Of a DNA stretch of 64,000 nucleotides, positions 27,826 through 37,316 are shown one piece after another (position 1 is the first letter of the stretch; each line of letters starts with the position of its first letter). The stretch is from Opitutia bacterium (GTDB lineage: Bacteria; Verrucomicrobiota; Verrucomicrobiia; Opitutales; Seribacteraceae), in assembly GCA_002721705.1 (NCBI GenBank), contig PBLJ01000043.1, positions 1 through 64,000 of the forward strand, read 5' to 3'. Position numbers and translations under genes: made by a program. The notes below the pieces were generated by a model that ran no database searches, was not told the origin of the DNA, and saw only the letters and a program-made list of their open reading frames with translations.

Positions 27826-28615
27826 CGAGTGAGGCGAGATGAGATTGCTTGATTTTCTGGTAGGTTTCTCGGGCCGTTCCCAGAACTGTTTCCTTCCGGG
27901 AGCGCCATCCGACTTCCGGTATGCGAGCGACCCCGACCACTTCCTTGCCCGACCCCGTGGCGAGGATTTCCGTGAATTCCGGAAGGTCGGTCAAGGAGAC
28001 GGGACGACGTTCCACGGTGAAGCGTTCGCCTAGTTCCGGCAGCAATTTGGCCAAGGTGATGCCAGGTAACACCTTGGTTTCCGGAGCGACCAGAACGTCG
28101 TCCTTGACGAAAATGAGATTCGAGGTGGCTCCCTCGCCCAATTCTGCTTCCGGGGAAAGCAAAAGCGCTTCCTCACCTGCGCGTTGCAACTGGAGCACGT
28201 GCTCGTATAGTTTGTGGTCGAGTGATTTGGCCTCGGGGCTCGGGCGGACGTATGGCAGAAGCCGACCCTCGACCCATGAACCGATTGCCGGCAACGGGCG
28301 GGCTTCCAGCTGGAAGAGGTTTCCCAGCACGGACACGCGAAGAAGCTGGGGCGAGGGCAAGGTGGTTTCTTGCCGGAATGAAAGTATTTTGTCCCGTATC
28401 GCCGAAAGTGGGGAGGGAGGTTCCATGCCCAATCGCTCCAAGGAGTCCGCCAGCCGGGTTAAGTGGTCTTCGAGGAAAAGCGGCCAAGCGGGATCGCCGT
28501 CGATCCGGAGCGTAGTGTAAGCTCCGGGTATGCCCCAGGGGTTCACGCAAGGAACGGAGGCAAGCTCTTTATTCCAGGCAAGTCGTGAGGACGTTTCCGA
28601 TGAGTTCGCGGCCAT
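27818..28615 (-). CDS. pabC: Aminotransferase class IV (aminodeoxychorismate lyase-like)
   Basis: LDHKLYEHVLQLQRAGEEALLLSPEAELGEGATSNLIFVKDDVLVAPETKVLPGIT; position in the folate operon. Confidence 0.88.
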   Translation of the reverse strand: MAANSSETSSRLAWNKELASVPCVNPWGIPGAYTTLRIDGDPAWPLFLEDHLTRLADSLERLGMEPPSPLSAIRDKILSFRQETTLPSPQLLRVSVLGNLFQLEARPLPAIGSWVEGRLLPYVRPSPEAKSLDHKLYEHVLQLQRAGEEALLLSPEAELGEGATSNLIFVKDDVLVAPETKVLPGITLAKLLPELGERFTVERRPVSLTDLPEFTEILATGSGKEVVGVARIPEVGWRSRKETVLGTARETYQKIKQSHLASLDA

Positions 28616-29141
28616 GGTCGGTTAAAAAGGATTCGGGATGGTACTGAAACCCAAAGAGGCGAAGGTCAAGGTTCTCGAAGGACAGGGGGACGCGCCGATG
28701 CTGGTCCCACGCGGTCACGGTTACGCTGTCGGGCAGGCTGGGAGGAGCGATTTGCAGGGAGTGGTAACGTCCTACGTGAAAAGGCTCGGAAAGGCCCCTG
28801 TAGGCGCAGGATCCGGCTTCCAGTTTAATGGGTGTCCGGGCTCCGTGCAACACCGTGTCTTGTCGCCTGGTGCGGGCGCCTTCCTCTTCCAGGATTAATT
28901 GAAAACCCAGGCAGACGCCAATGATGGGCTTCCGACCCCGCCATTTTCGAAAGATGCTTTTCGTATCCGGATAGTCCGCGGGGCAACCGGGGCCCGGAGA
29001 GAAAGCCAGTATGCGAATCTCCTCTTCGTCGGCGATGCGGGAGGCTTCCTTGCGATCCGCCACCCTGACTTCCCCGAATTCACTCAAGAGATGCTCGAGG
29101 TTGCGAGTGAAGGAATCGCGATGATCGATGAGGAGAATCAT
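28569..29141 (-). CDS. pabA: Aminodeoxychorismate/anthranilate synthase glutamine amidotransferase component
   Basis: ILLIDHRDSFTRNLEHLL; SPGPGCPAD; GVCLGFQLI; FQYHPESFLTDHGRELI. Confidence 0.9.
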   Translation of the reverse strand: MILLIDHRDSFTRNLEHLLSEFGEVRVADRKEASRIADEEEIRILAFSPGPGCPADYPDTKSIFRKWRGRKPIIGVCLGFQLILEEEGARTRRQDTVLHGARTPIKLEAGSCAYRGLSEPFHVGRYHSLQIAPPSLPDSVTVTAWDQHRRVPLSFENLDLRLFGFQYHPESFLTDHGRELIGNVLTTCLE

Positions 29142-30364
29142 TGCAGCGCGTCCAGCAAGGCTTGGGCCTTGATTTGGTTCTCCTTGCGTTCGTACTCGGG
29201 CGTCGAGTCAACCACGATACCTCCACCGGTTTGCGCGAAACTGCGTTCGCCGGCAGTCACGATGGCCCGAATAATGAGGTTGAGGCGAAGGTCTCCATTG
29301 TCCTCGATCGTCCCGAATGAGCCTGTGTACGGGCCCCGGAAACAGGGTTCCAGTGAGTCGATCAATTCCATCGCCCGGTATTTCGGGCAACCGGTTATGG
29401 TACCCCCAGGAAGCATGGCTCTAAGGATTTCCGGCACTTCCACGCCGGGCCGAAGTCTGCCCTCGATGGTCGAGGTAAGGTGATGCAGGTGGGAATAGGT
29501 CTCGACTTCGCGAAAGCGCATTATTTTCACCGATCCCGGAAGGCAGACGGTGGATAAATCATTACGTTCCAAGTCGACCAGCATATTGTGCTCCCTCCGT
29601 TCCTTGACGTTGTCGAGAAAGGATTCGTCCGCTTCGCGGTCCCAGGTGCCTCCTATGGGGCGGGTCACGAGATGGTCGCCTTTTTTGATGAGGACGGTTT
29701 CAGGTGAACAACTGACTATGGAGAAGTCTTCTCCGCGCAACACGAAGGATTCGGGCGAGGGGTTGATGGTTTCGAGTTGGGTGTAGGCGGTGATTGGGTC
29801 GACCCCGCCTTCGACTTCAAATCGTTGGGAAATCTTGATCTGGTAGACGTTGCCGTCCAGGATTTCCTCGCGAGCCTGCAGGAAAATCTGACGATAGGAC
29901 TCAAAGTCGAGGTTGCACCTGGGCGAGTCTCTTTGCGCGGTGGCGTCATGCCCGGAACCTTTCGTTTCCTCGTTCAAAATGGATTCGAGGGCGGCGGTTC
30001 TTTGTGCCGAATACGACTCGACCTCGATCCCTTCGGGCGTGACCCGGAGGACGGATCGCGGGCGGCCAAACCAGCCTCCCGGCAAATCCAGATCTCGCTT
30101 GGCTTGGCATTGCAACCCGGCCAACCCGGCAAGGAATTCATAGGAGAAAAACCCTACCCACCCCGAGAAGCTCAGGTCACTTGGTGAGCGCGGAGCCAGG
30201 AGTTTTTCCAAGGAATCAGAAGGGGAATCGGCGTTCAGTTCGAGGACTTCCTCGAAGTCGAGGAATGCGAGATGCGTGCCGTCCGGTTCCCGACGCAAAG
30301 CCCACGGGGCTTCCAGCACTCCCAACAGGGCAAGGAAACTTTCATTCTCGAGCTTGGTATTCAT
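29138..30364 (-). CDS. pabB: Aminodeoxychorismate synthase component I
   Basis: Start trimmed to MNTKLENESFLALLG; EILDGNVYQIKISQRF, RPIGGTWDRE, MLPGGTITGCPKYRAMELIDSLEP. Confidence 0.92.
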   Translation of the reverse strand: MNTKLENESFLALLGVLEAPWALRREPDGTHLAFLDFEEVLELNADSPSDSLEKLLAPRSPSDLSFSGWVGFFSYEFLAGLAGLQCQAKRDLDLPGGWFGRPRSVLRVTPEGIEVESYSAQRTAALESILNEETKGSGHDATAQRDSPRCNLDFESYRQIFLQAREEILDGNVYQIKISQRFEVEGGVDPITAYTQLETINPSPESFVLRGEDFSIVSCSPETVLIKKGDHLVTRPIGGTWDREADESFLDNVKERREHNMLVDLERNDLSTVCLPGSVKIMRFREVETYSHLHHLTSTIEGRLRPGVEVPEILRAMLPGGTITGCPKYRAMELIDSLEPCFRGPYTGSFGTIEDNGDLRLNLIIRAIVTAGERSFAQTGGGIVVDSTPEYERKENQIKAQALLDALQ

Positions 30365-31044
30365 GCTGCCAGTTTTTCTAGGATAGCAGGCACCTCGGGC
30401 AAGCCGCGGGCTCGCAAGCCCGACCCTTTTTGCTTGGTCAACAGGATGGCTTTCCATCCCGCGTTGCGGGCGCCGTCGGCATCCTTCGCTTGGTCGTCCC
30501 CAACGTGCAGGAATGCGGAGGACGGCAAGCCCAGCGCTTTCTCCACGGATCGAAATATGGCGGGATCCGGTTTCGCTTGTCCGAGTTCGAAGGAAACGAA
30601 GACCCGTTCGAAAAAGGCGGATACCCCCAAGTCTCGCAGGACGTTCTTCAAGCGGGTATCGTTGTTGGAAAGAACGGCCATTCGAAAACCGCGGTCTCGC
30701 AGTTCCTTGAGCGTGGATTGGGCTCCCTCGAGAAGTCGCCAACTGTCTCCACGTCCGAAAAATTCCCAAAGCTCCTCGAAGACCGAATCCAGTTCATCGA
30801 CTGGGCAGAAGCCCGCCAACGAGCCGGCCACCACGCTTTTCCAATATACTTTCGGAGCGAAGGCGGATTCTTTCTGGCTGGTTTGCGTAGCCTCGAAGGT
30901 TGCCCGGAAATTGCGCTCGATCGCCTCGGGATCGGCGGCGAGTCCACGGTCTCGCAACACCTTGGCATAGGATTCGCCGACCGATGGGTCGGGAACCATC
31001 AGCGTACCGGCGGCGTCGAAGGTGATAACTTGGATTTCAGGCAT
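30361..31044 (-). CDS. HAD-superfamily hydrolase with DxAGT motif I
   Basis: Start trimmed to MPEIQVITFDAAGTLMVPD; AVLSNNDTRL; KPDPAIFRSVEKALGLP; HVGDDQAKDADGARNAGWKAILL. Confidence 0.9.
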   Translation of the reverse strand: MPEIQVITFDAAGTLMVPDPSVGESYAKVLRDRGLAADPEAIERNFRATFEATQTSQKESAFAPKVYWKSVVAGSLAGFCPVDELDSVFEELWEFFGRGDSWRLLEGAQSTLKELRDRGFRMAVLSNNDTRLKNVLRDLGVSAFFERVFVSFELGQAKPDPAIFRSVEKALGLPSSAFLHVGDDQAKDADGARNAGWKAILLTKQKGSGLRARGLPEVPAILEKLAA

Positions 31045-31152
31045 GGAACTGATAAAGGTAATGTTTTCCCGTGTGGACGTTTGCAATCATTCGCGCAAGG
31101 AAAACCCTATAAACGAATATATTTTCGAACTAAACAAGCGAACTAGGAGACT

Positions 31153-32142
31153 GTGAAGAAGTTATTGGCAGGGCAGGCGTTCACCATCGGACTGGTCTGC
31201 GTGATATGCTTGGCCTATTGGTTTCCCGAGCATGGACTCGAGGGTGGATCCTTGGGTGCGGAATACACGACCTTGGCCGGGGTCGCGCTGATTTTCTTTC
31301 TGCAGGGACTGACCTTGTCGAGCGCTTCCCTGCGCAAGGGTTTCACTGCTTGGCGACTTCACCTCTTTGTACTCTTTTTCGGTTTTGTCTTTCTTCCCTT
31401 GGCCGCTTGGTTTGTCGTCGAGCGGGGTTGGGTGCCCGAACGAGTGGCGCCGGGATTGATATTTCTCGCCATTTTGCCCACCACCATATCCACGTCGGTG
31501 ATTTACAGCGCCGAGTCGAAAGGAGATGCCTCGGCTGCCACCTTTTGCGCCGTCCTCTCCAATCTGTTGGCCATTTTCGTGGTGCCGGCTTGGGCCGCTT
31601 ACTTGATTTTCCCCGGTTTGGCGGAGCATGCGCCCGGGGACGGTGACACCGCGTTTCTGACGCATTTCCTGTGGCGCTTGTTTTGGTTGATCGCCTTTCC
31701 CTTGTTCGTGGGGCTTTTTTCCCAGCGTTTTCTGCATCGCTTCGTCGCCGGAAAGGAAGGATGGGTGCGAAAGACGTGTTTCGCTTGCGTCTTGTTCATT
31801 GCTTACGCCGGTTTCTGCAAGGGGGTGGATCAACGCGGTGATTCGTTCGGGGGAGACTTTTTTCAAGAAGTGTTCTTTTGGACGTTTGCCTTTGTGTTGT
31901 TTTCCAACCTCGCCGCCGTCATGGCCCTCAGGTTTTCCCGCCTGTCTTGGCCTCTCGTGATAACGGGTTTTTTCGCGGCCACGCAAAAGTCATTGGCGGT
32001 CGGTTTGCCGATGGCATATTTGCTCTTCGGGCAAGGTAACCTGGATATACTTTTCCCGCTTATTGTCTGCCATCCTGTGCAATTATTGCTAGGAGCGGCA
32101 CTTTGTTCACGGCTTCGCTCCGCCTCGTCTCGGTCTTCATGA
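31153..32142 (+). CDS. Bile acid:sodium symporter-family transporter (SBF-like)
   Basis: Polytopic membrane protein; FFLQGLTLSSASLRKGF; FLAILPTTISTSVIYSAESKGDASAATFCAVLSNLLAIF; AATQKSLAVGLPMAYLLFG. Confidence 0.9.
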   Translation: MKKLLAGQAFTIGLVCVICLAYWFPEHGLEGGSLGAEYTTLAGVALIFFLQGLTLSSASLRKGFTAWRLHLFVLFFGFVFLPLAAWFVVERGWVPERVAPGLIFLAILPTTISTSVIYSAESKGDASAATFCAVLSNLLAIFVVPAWAAYLIFPGLAEHAPGDGDTAFLTHFLWRLFWLIAFPLFVGLFSQRFLHRFVAGKEGWVRKTCFACVLFIAYAGFCKGVDQRGDSFGGDFFQEVFFWTFAFVLFSNLAAVMALRFSRLSWPLVITGFFAATQKSLAVGLPMAYLLFGQGNLDILFPLIVCHPVQLLLGAALCSRLRSASSRSS

Positions 32143-32193
32143 GAATAGTCTTTTTTGTTGAACCTTGGGCGGTTTCGTAGGATTGACGAACGA

Positions 32194-32979
32194 ATGGTTT
32201 GTAAAACTTACAAGCAAAAACAGAAGATGCGCGACGCTTGCAGAGCGGCGGCTACCATCTTGGACAAGCTGTGCAAAATGGTCGCCGTGGGCGTCACTAC
32301 CTACGACTTGGACCAAGAGGGTAAGCGCTTGATGGACGAATGCGAGGTCAAGAGCGCCTGCTACGGATATCGCGCAGGCTCACGCATTTTCCCGGCCCAT
32401 ACCTGCCTTTCCGTGAACGACGAAGTGGTGCACGGCATTGGCGACAAGAAAAGAGTCCTGAAGGACGGCGACGTCATATCGGTAGACGTCTGCGTTTCCA
32501 TGGATGGGCATATCGGCGACAATTGCCGCACCGTGCCGGTCGGCTTGGTTAGCCCGGAGATTGATCGTTTGTTGAAAGTGACGAAGGAGGCCATGTACCT
32601 AGGCATCGACCAGGCGATCCATGGCAATCGGGTGGGGGACGTTTCCCATGCCGTGCAGAGTTGCGTGGAAGGCGCAGGCTTTGCGGTGATCACCAATTTC
32701 GTTGGGCATGGCGTGGGCAAGTCCCTGCACGAGGAGCCGCAAATCCCCAATTACGGGAAGCCCGGCACCGGGCCCAAGTTGAAGAGGGGCTTGACGGTGG
32801 CCATCGAACCCATGGTCAACATGAAGAACAAGGACATCCGGATGGCTTCGGATGGATGGACCGCCCTGGCCATCGACGGTATGCCCTCGGCTCACTTCGA
32901 GCACACCATAATGGTCGGCAACGACCGTCCCGAGATTCTTACCATACCCGAGGGAGCCGAGGCTTCGCCGGGAGAATGA
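32194..32979 (+). CDS. map: Methionine aminopeptidase type I
   Basis: CLSVNDEVVHGIGDKKRVLKDGDVISVDVCVSMDGHIGDNCRTV; GHGVGKSLHEEPQIPNYGKPGTGPKLKRGLTVAIEPMV. Confidence 0.97.
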   Translation: MVCKTYKQKQKMRDACRAAATILDKLCKMVAVGVTTYDLDQEGKRLMDECEVKSACYGYRAGSRIFPAHTCLSVNDEVVHGIGDKKRVLKDGDVISVDVCVSMDGHIGDNCRTVPVGLVSPEIDRLLKVTKEAMYLGIDQAIHGNRVGDVSHAVQSCVEGAGFAVITNFVGHGVGKSLHEEPQIPNYGKPGTGPKLKRGLTVAIEPMVNMKNKDIRMASDGWTALAIDGMPSAHFEHTIMVGNDRPEILTIPEGAEASPGE

Positions 32980-32989
32980 GTGTACGGAC

Positions 32990-33853
32990 ATGTTGAAGTC
33001 CATACAGCCCACGGTCCTATGCTTCGACGTGGAGTGGATACCGGATCCCAAGGCGGCGGAGGTCCTGCATTACGTCGACTTGTCCGAGCCGGGCAACGAG
33101 CTCGAGGCGTTCGAGACCCTTTGGAAGGAGGAAGGCAAGGCGGACGAGAAAAACCCGCAACCTTACCTCAAAACCATCCTTTGCCGCATCGTGTCGATTG
33201 CAGGCATCGTGCGGGAAAAAAACATGGGAAAAGTCAGTTTACGGTTGTTTTCCATGCCCACGGATCCGGATGACCCTGAAAAATGCGAAGAGGCTCGGAT
33301 CTTGTCTGGATTCATCCGCGCGGTAGGTGAGAAGAAGCCCCAGATCGTGGGATACAACTCGGCTAATGCCGACCTGCCCATCATTACCCAGCGAGCCATT
33401 ATCCATGGCTTGAGCGCTCCTGGCTTTGCCGAGCGCCCCAACAAACCCTGGGAAGGCGTCGACTACTTCGATTCCCGCAACAGCGAGTACAACGTCGATC
33501 TTTGTCCCATGCTGGGGCGGTTCGCCCAAACTCCCAGCTTGCACCAGGCTGCGTCCCTTTCGGGTATTCCCGGCAAGATGGGAGTGAGCGGAGCTTCCGT
33601 GGCGGAGCTCTGGCTGGAGGGCAAAACCCGGGAAATCGTCGAGTACAACGAATACGACGCGTTCACCACCTTTTTGCTTTGGGCTCGTGTCGCGCACTTC
33701 GCCAACCTCCTTTCCGATCAGCAGTACGCCGACGAGCAACGCCTTACCCGCGAACTTCTCGAGCAGGAAATCGCAGGCGGCAAAGAGCACTTGGTTCCCT
33801 ACGTCGAGGAGTGGGATCGCTTGCGAGAGCTAACCGGACAAGCGGATATTTAA
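32990..33853 (+). CDS. PolB-like predicted 3'-5' exonuclease
   Basis: LCFDVEWIPDPK; PQIVGYNSANADLPIITQRAIIHGL; YFDSRNSEYNVDLCPML; VEYNEYDAFTTFLLWAR. Confidence 0.85.
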   Translation: MLKSIQPTVLCFDVEWIPDPKAAEVLHYVDLSEPGNELEAFETLWKEEGKADEKNPQPYLKTILCRIVSIAGIVREKNMGKVSLRLFSMPTDPDDPEKCEEARILSGFIRAVGEKKPQIVGYNSANADLPIITQRAIIHGLSAPGFAERPNKPWEGVDYFDSRNSEYNVDLCPMLGRFAQTPSLHQAASLSGIPGKMGVSGASVAELWLEGKTREIVEYNEYDAFTTFLLWARVAHFANLLSDQQYADEQRLTRELLEQEIAGGKEHLVPYVEEWDRLRELTGQADI

Positions 33854-33919
33854 GCCAGCTTTGGGCGGTTTCCCTTTAATCGTAACCTTGCAACGCGAAC
33901 ACCAACGGAGACACACGCC

Positions 33920-34201
33920 ATGCTGAACTGGAAATCATTGCTCATAGGATTAGCTCTCGGACTAGTGGTCACTTTGACCATGGGCTTCGACGACGAAGGC
34001 CAGGAAGGCCGCTATCAACTGGAAGGGGCGGACGTCTACTTCCTGAACTCCCAAAGCGGGAAAGGGTTCGAGCAGGCTCATCTCGTGAAGATCGATACCA
34101 AGACCGGCAAGGTCTATATGCACACCCAAATCCTGGCTGCAGGCGCCCCGCCCACCGACAAGTGGATGGATATCACGGGCAAGGCTTACCGGACTCGCTG
34201 A
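33920..34201 (+). CDS. Small conserved-looking membrane-anchored hypothetical protein
   Basis: 93 aa; N-terminal TM; good start context in otherwise non-overlapped DNA. Confidence 0.6.
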   Translation: MLNWKSLLIGLALGLVVTLTMGFDDEGQEGRYQLEGADVYFLNSQSGKGFEQAHLVKIDTKTGKVYMHTQILAAGAPPTDKWMDITGKAYRTR

Positions 34202-36681
34202 AGGCGGCTCTCGTGCCGCTTGCGCTGCCCCGGCTCCAATGGTGGCAGATAGGGTAGTTCCTCGCTCCTTGCGTTTGTCTCGCCAAGGGCCCGGGCCTGA
34301 GTCTGCAATTCTTGCCAACGCTTCCACTCCATGCTGGGCGCATTCGCGATAAGCGAGAGGATGGACCTCCATTCCAAGATTGCTCGTTCCAGGTCACCCG
34401 GCCGTAGTTCCTCGTCGAAAAGGTCGCGTTTGCCTTCCGGGTGAACCAAAGCTTCACGGACCGCTTCGGCCGCCCCGTCCCCGTATTCGGGAGGCACGCC
34501 CTTTCGGAGATAGCCTTCGCAGGTGACGTCGCCGTAGGTTCGTCGGCAAATCGCGCCGAGACGACTCCCTTGTCCCGCTAGGGCAGCGAAACGATGGCCC
34601 GCCCGTAAATTGGCCAAGTCCTGGATCATTTCATCGATCGGATAGGCTTCGTCCTCGAGGGCGGCGGCTACCGCCAGGCCTTCTCCTTGATGAAAGAAAC
34701 TGAACACGATGCCTCGTCGGGTGGGATGAGCCTGCGCATCGATCAAGCCTAGGCGGAACCATGCTTCCGCCAGGCAGTTATCGCTAAAAGGTTCGCTTGC
34801 GGCTTCGTTGGAGAAAGGAGAAACCCATTCCTGTCGACGTTTGCGTAGGGGGGGATTCAGCAGAATCTTGCCGTTTTTGTCCTTCCACCCGAAGGCTTGC
34901 GCTTCGAGGTACTCGAGGCGCACGCTCAGGATACCGTTTTTCTCGATCAGTTCCTTCCACCTGCCGCCAAAGGTGAGTTCCGGAAACAGTGGCCCCAGCA
35001 TGCGTTCCAACCTGTCCAAGTCCCACAGCTTTTTTCCATACCTTCCTAATTTCTTGGGATTCGTTTCCAGGAAATGTTTTCGCAGGCGGCGACGAAAGGA
35101 CTTCAACAACTCCACCTGCCCTTGGCCTTCCTCCTCCGGGAACCGCGCGATCGGCAATTCCCGGCCGTATCTACGGTTTTCGCCGCGACCGGTTTTCCAG
35201 ACCGAGCCCGCCTTCACTTTCTCCAATGTTTGGGGACACGAAAGCGCTTCCCTCCATTCCTCTCCAAAATAAAAGAAAGCCTCGCCCAAAGGCCCTTTTA
35301 CCGGACCTCCCCGGCGCTCCCATCGGCCCTCGGAATTCAGCATCTCGATGACCTCGTCGCGAGAGGGGTCGCGGTCCTCGGACTTAGGGGCCTTTGCTTG
35401 GTTCGCCTGGGTTCGTTGTTTCGACAGAAAGGCAGCGAATCCGAGAGGAATGGGCTCTTCGCGAAAGAGTCGGCCGCCGAATTCTTCCGCCGCTTGGGCG
35501 GGGGAACGCTTGTCGTCCGCTGCCGCCCGCATTACTTGAAGCAAGGAGCTCCAGTCGACGCGGGCCGAGGGTCGGAGGGGGAGGGGACGAGCCTCGCTCA
35601 AGCGGGCTTTGTTCGGTACGACGATGGCGTAGCCGCGTTCATCCAGTCCCCGCCGTCCGGCCCGGCCGAACATTTGCAGCAACTCATCCGGACGCAGGAG
35701 TCGGCGTTCGTCTTCGACCCGGTATTCGCGATCCGTCACGATGACCGATCGCATGGAAAAGTTCACCCCCGCTCCGAGTCCTGTGGTGGAAACGACCGCT
35801 CGCAGTTGGCCTGCCTTGGCCAAGGGTTCGATGAGTCCAGCCCGCTGCTTGTAGTCCAAGCCGCTGTGGTGCGGGGCGATGCGTCGCTTGAGCAGTTTGG
35901 TCAAGCGCTTCCCGGCCAATTGCTTTTGTTCCGAACTGAGGGAAAGCGGTTCGGTCTCCGGTAATTCGTAGGCTAATTGTTGGGCAATGTCTTCGGCCGC
36001 CAATCTTTTCGGGGCAAAGAGCAGCAAAGGTCCCATGTTCGCCCGCAAGGCAGCCGCCACGATCCTCGGCCAATGCCCGCGGACGGATTCCGAGAAATGG
36101 CGGGGCAGGGCATCGGCGAAAACTTCATCGAGCGGGACCGGGCGCTTGCCTTCGCTTACCAGTTCCACTTTGCGACCATTTGATTCCAGCCAGTCGGCCA
36201 CTGTTTCGGGATTCGCCACGCTGCCGCTCATCAGCAGCAATTGGGTCTTCGGTGGAGCCATGGCCAGAACCACCTCGTAATTCACGCCTCGCTGCAGGTC
36301 GCCCAGCATCTGGTACTCGTCGACCACCATCAGGTCGGGGCCTTGGCCCCTGAGGATCGACGATCGTTGCGTCTCCAAGGTGGCCACCGTGACTTGGGCA
36401 TCGGGATGAAAACGGAGGTCTCCCGTGCATACCCCGACGTCCCAACCTTTCTCCATCCATTCCCTCGCTTTGTCGTTGGCGAGGGCTCGGGTGGGCACGG
36501 TGTAGATGGCTCTGCCCCTCCAACCCGAGTCCATCAGCATCTCGAAGACAAAGGTTTTGCCGGCTCCGGTGGGTGCGTGCAAGACCACGTCGAGACCTTC
36601 CCTCAGGTAACGCAGTGCTTCCTGCTGCCAGAGGTCGGGAACCAGCAATTTGTGATCGAACGCCTTGTCTTGGTCTTGCAT
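34186..36681 (-). CDS. Ski2-like superfamily 2 helicase (motif II DEYQ)
   Basis: HAPTGAGKTFVFEML (Walker A), VVDEYQMLGD, LMSGSVANPETV, VSTTGLGAGVNFSMRSVIV, QMFGRAGRRGLDERG. Confidence 0.9.
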   Translation of the reverse strand: MQDQDKAFDHKLLVPDLWQQEALRYLREGLDVVLHAPTGAGKTFVFEMLMDSGWRGRAIYTVPTRALANDKAREWMEKGWDVGVCTGDLRFHPDAQVTVATLETQRSSILRGQGPDLMVVDEYQMLGDLQRGVNYEVVLAMAPPKTQLLLMSGSVANPETVADWLESNGRKVELVSEGKRPVPLDEVFADALPRHFSESVRGHWPRIVAAALRANMGPLLLFAPKRLAAEDIAQQLAYELPETEPLSLSSEQKQLAGKRLTKLLKRRIAPHHSGLDYKQRAGLIEPLAKAGQLRAVVSTTGLGAGVNFSMRSVIVTDREYRVEDERRLLRPDELLQMFGRAGRRGLDERGYAIVVPNKARLSEARPLPLRPSARVDWSSLLQVMRAAADDKRSPAQAAEEFGGRLFREEPIPLGFAAFLSKQRTQANQAKAPKSEDRDPSRDEVIEMLNSEGRWERRGGPVKGPLGEAFFYFGEEWREALSCPQTLEKVKAGSVWKTGRGENRRYGRELPIARFPEEEGQGQVELLKSFRRRLRKHFLETNPKKLGRYGKKLWDLDRLERMLGPLFPELTFGGRWKELIEKNGILSVRLEYLEAQAFGWKDKNGKILLNPPLRKRRQEWVSPFSNEAASEPFSDNCLAEAWFRLGLIDAQAHPTRRGIVFSFFHQGEGLAVAAALEDEAYPIDEMIQDLANLRAGHRFAALAGQGSRLGAICRRTYGDVTCEGYLRKGVPPEYGDGAAEAVREALVHPEGKRDLFDEELRPGDLERAILEWRSILSLIANAPSMEWKRWQELQTQARALGETNARSEELPYLPPLEPGQRKRHESRLQRVR

Positions 36682-36757
36682 TGTGGGTTACTTGCCAAAA
36701 GATGTCTTCTGCTTGGAAAACGCAAACCGTTCCCGTTTCATCCCTTAAACAAAAAGC

Positions 36758-37231
36758 ATGATCAACCTCATAGTTGCCTGCGCCCGCAACCGAGTGATCG
36801 GCAAGGATGGTCGCTTGCCTTGGAGGATAAGCGAGGACTGGGAGTATTTCCTCGAGAAAACCAGGCAAGGCACCTTGGTCATGGGACGTCGCTGCTATGA
36901 CGAGATGGGCAAGCACCTGCTCGACCGCAAAGTGGTCGCCCTCAGTCGCAATCCCACGCAATCATTTGAGCATGCCCGCAAGGCGAGTTCCTTGCCCGAG
37001 GCCCTCGAGATGGCCCAGTCAAACGACGGCGACGTCTGGATTTGCGGCGGACAGGCCATCTACGAGGAAGCCATGCCTTTGGCCGACCGCTTGTACCTCA
37101 CGCTCATCGACGCCGAATACGAAGGGGACGTCTTCTTTCCCCCATGGGAGGATCAGTTTACCAACGAACTTGCACGCCGTGAAATGGTTTTGGCTGGGCT
37201 TCGCTTGGTATTTGTGGTCCTCGAAAGATAA
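36758..37231 (+). CDS. folA: Dihydrofolate reductase
   Basis: INLIVACARNRVIGKDGRLPWRISEDWEYF; TLVMGRRCYDEMGK; VWICGGQAIYEEAMPLADRLYLTLIDAEYEGDVFFP. Confidence 0.96.
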   Translation: MINLIVACARNRVIGKDGRLPWRISEDWEYFLEKTRQGTLVMGRRCYDEMGKHLLDRKVVALSRNPTQSFEHARKASSLPEALEMAQSNDGDVWICGGQAIYEEAMPLADRLYLTLIDAEYEGDVFFPPWEDQFTNELARREMVLAGLRLVFVVLER

Positions 37232-37316
37232 AAATAGGGAACCGATCTCCCAAGTTTATGACGTTGAATGAGATTTGCGTTTTCCAGAGGAAACGCTTTA
37301 ATGGTTCGTCTTTCTC

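Noticed and set aside
37277-37296. Hairpin GCGTTTTCC-AGA-GGAAACGC between folA and cysC as a terminator
   Set aside because: Stem contains a bulge and is not followed by a convincing T-tract; support too weak.
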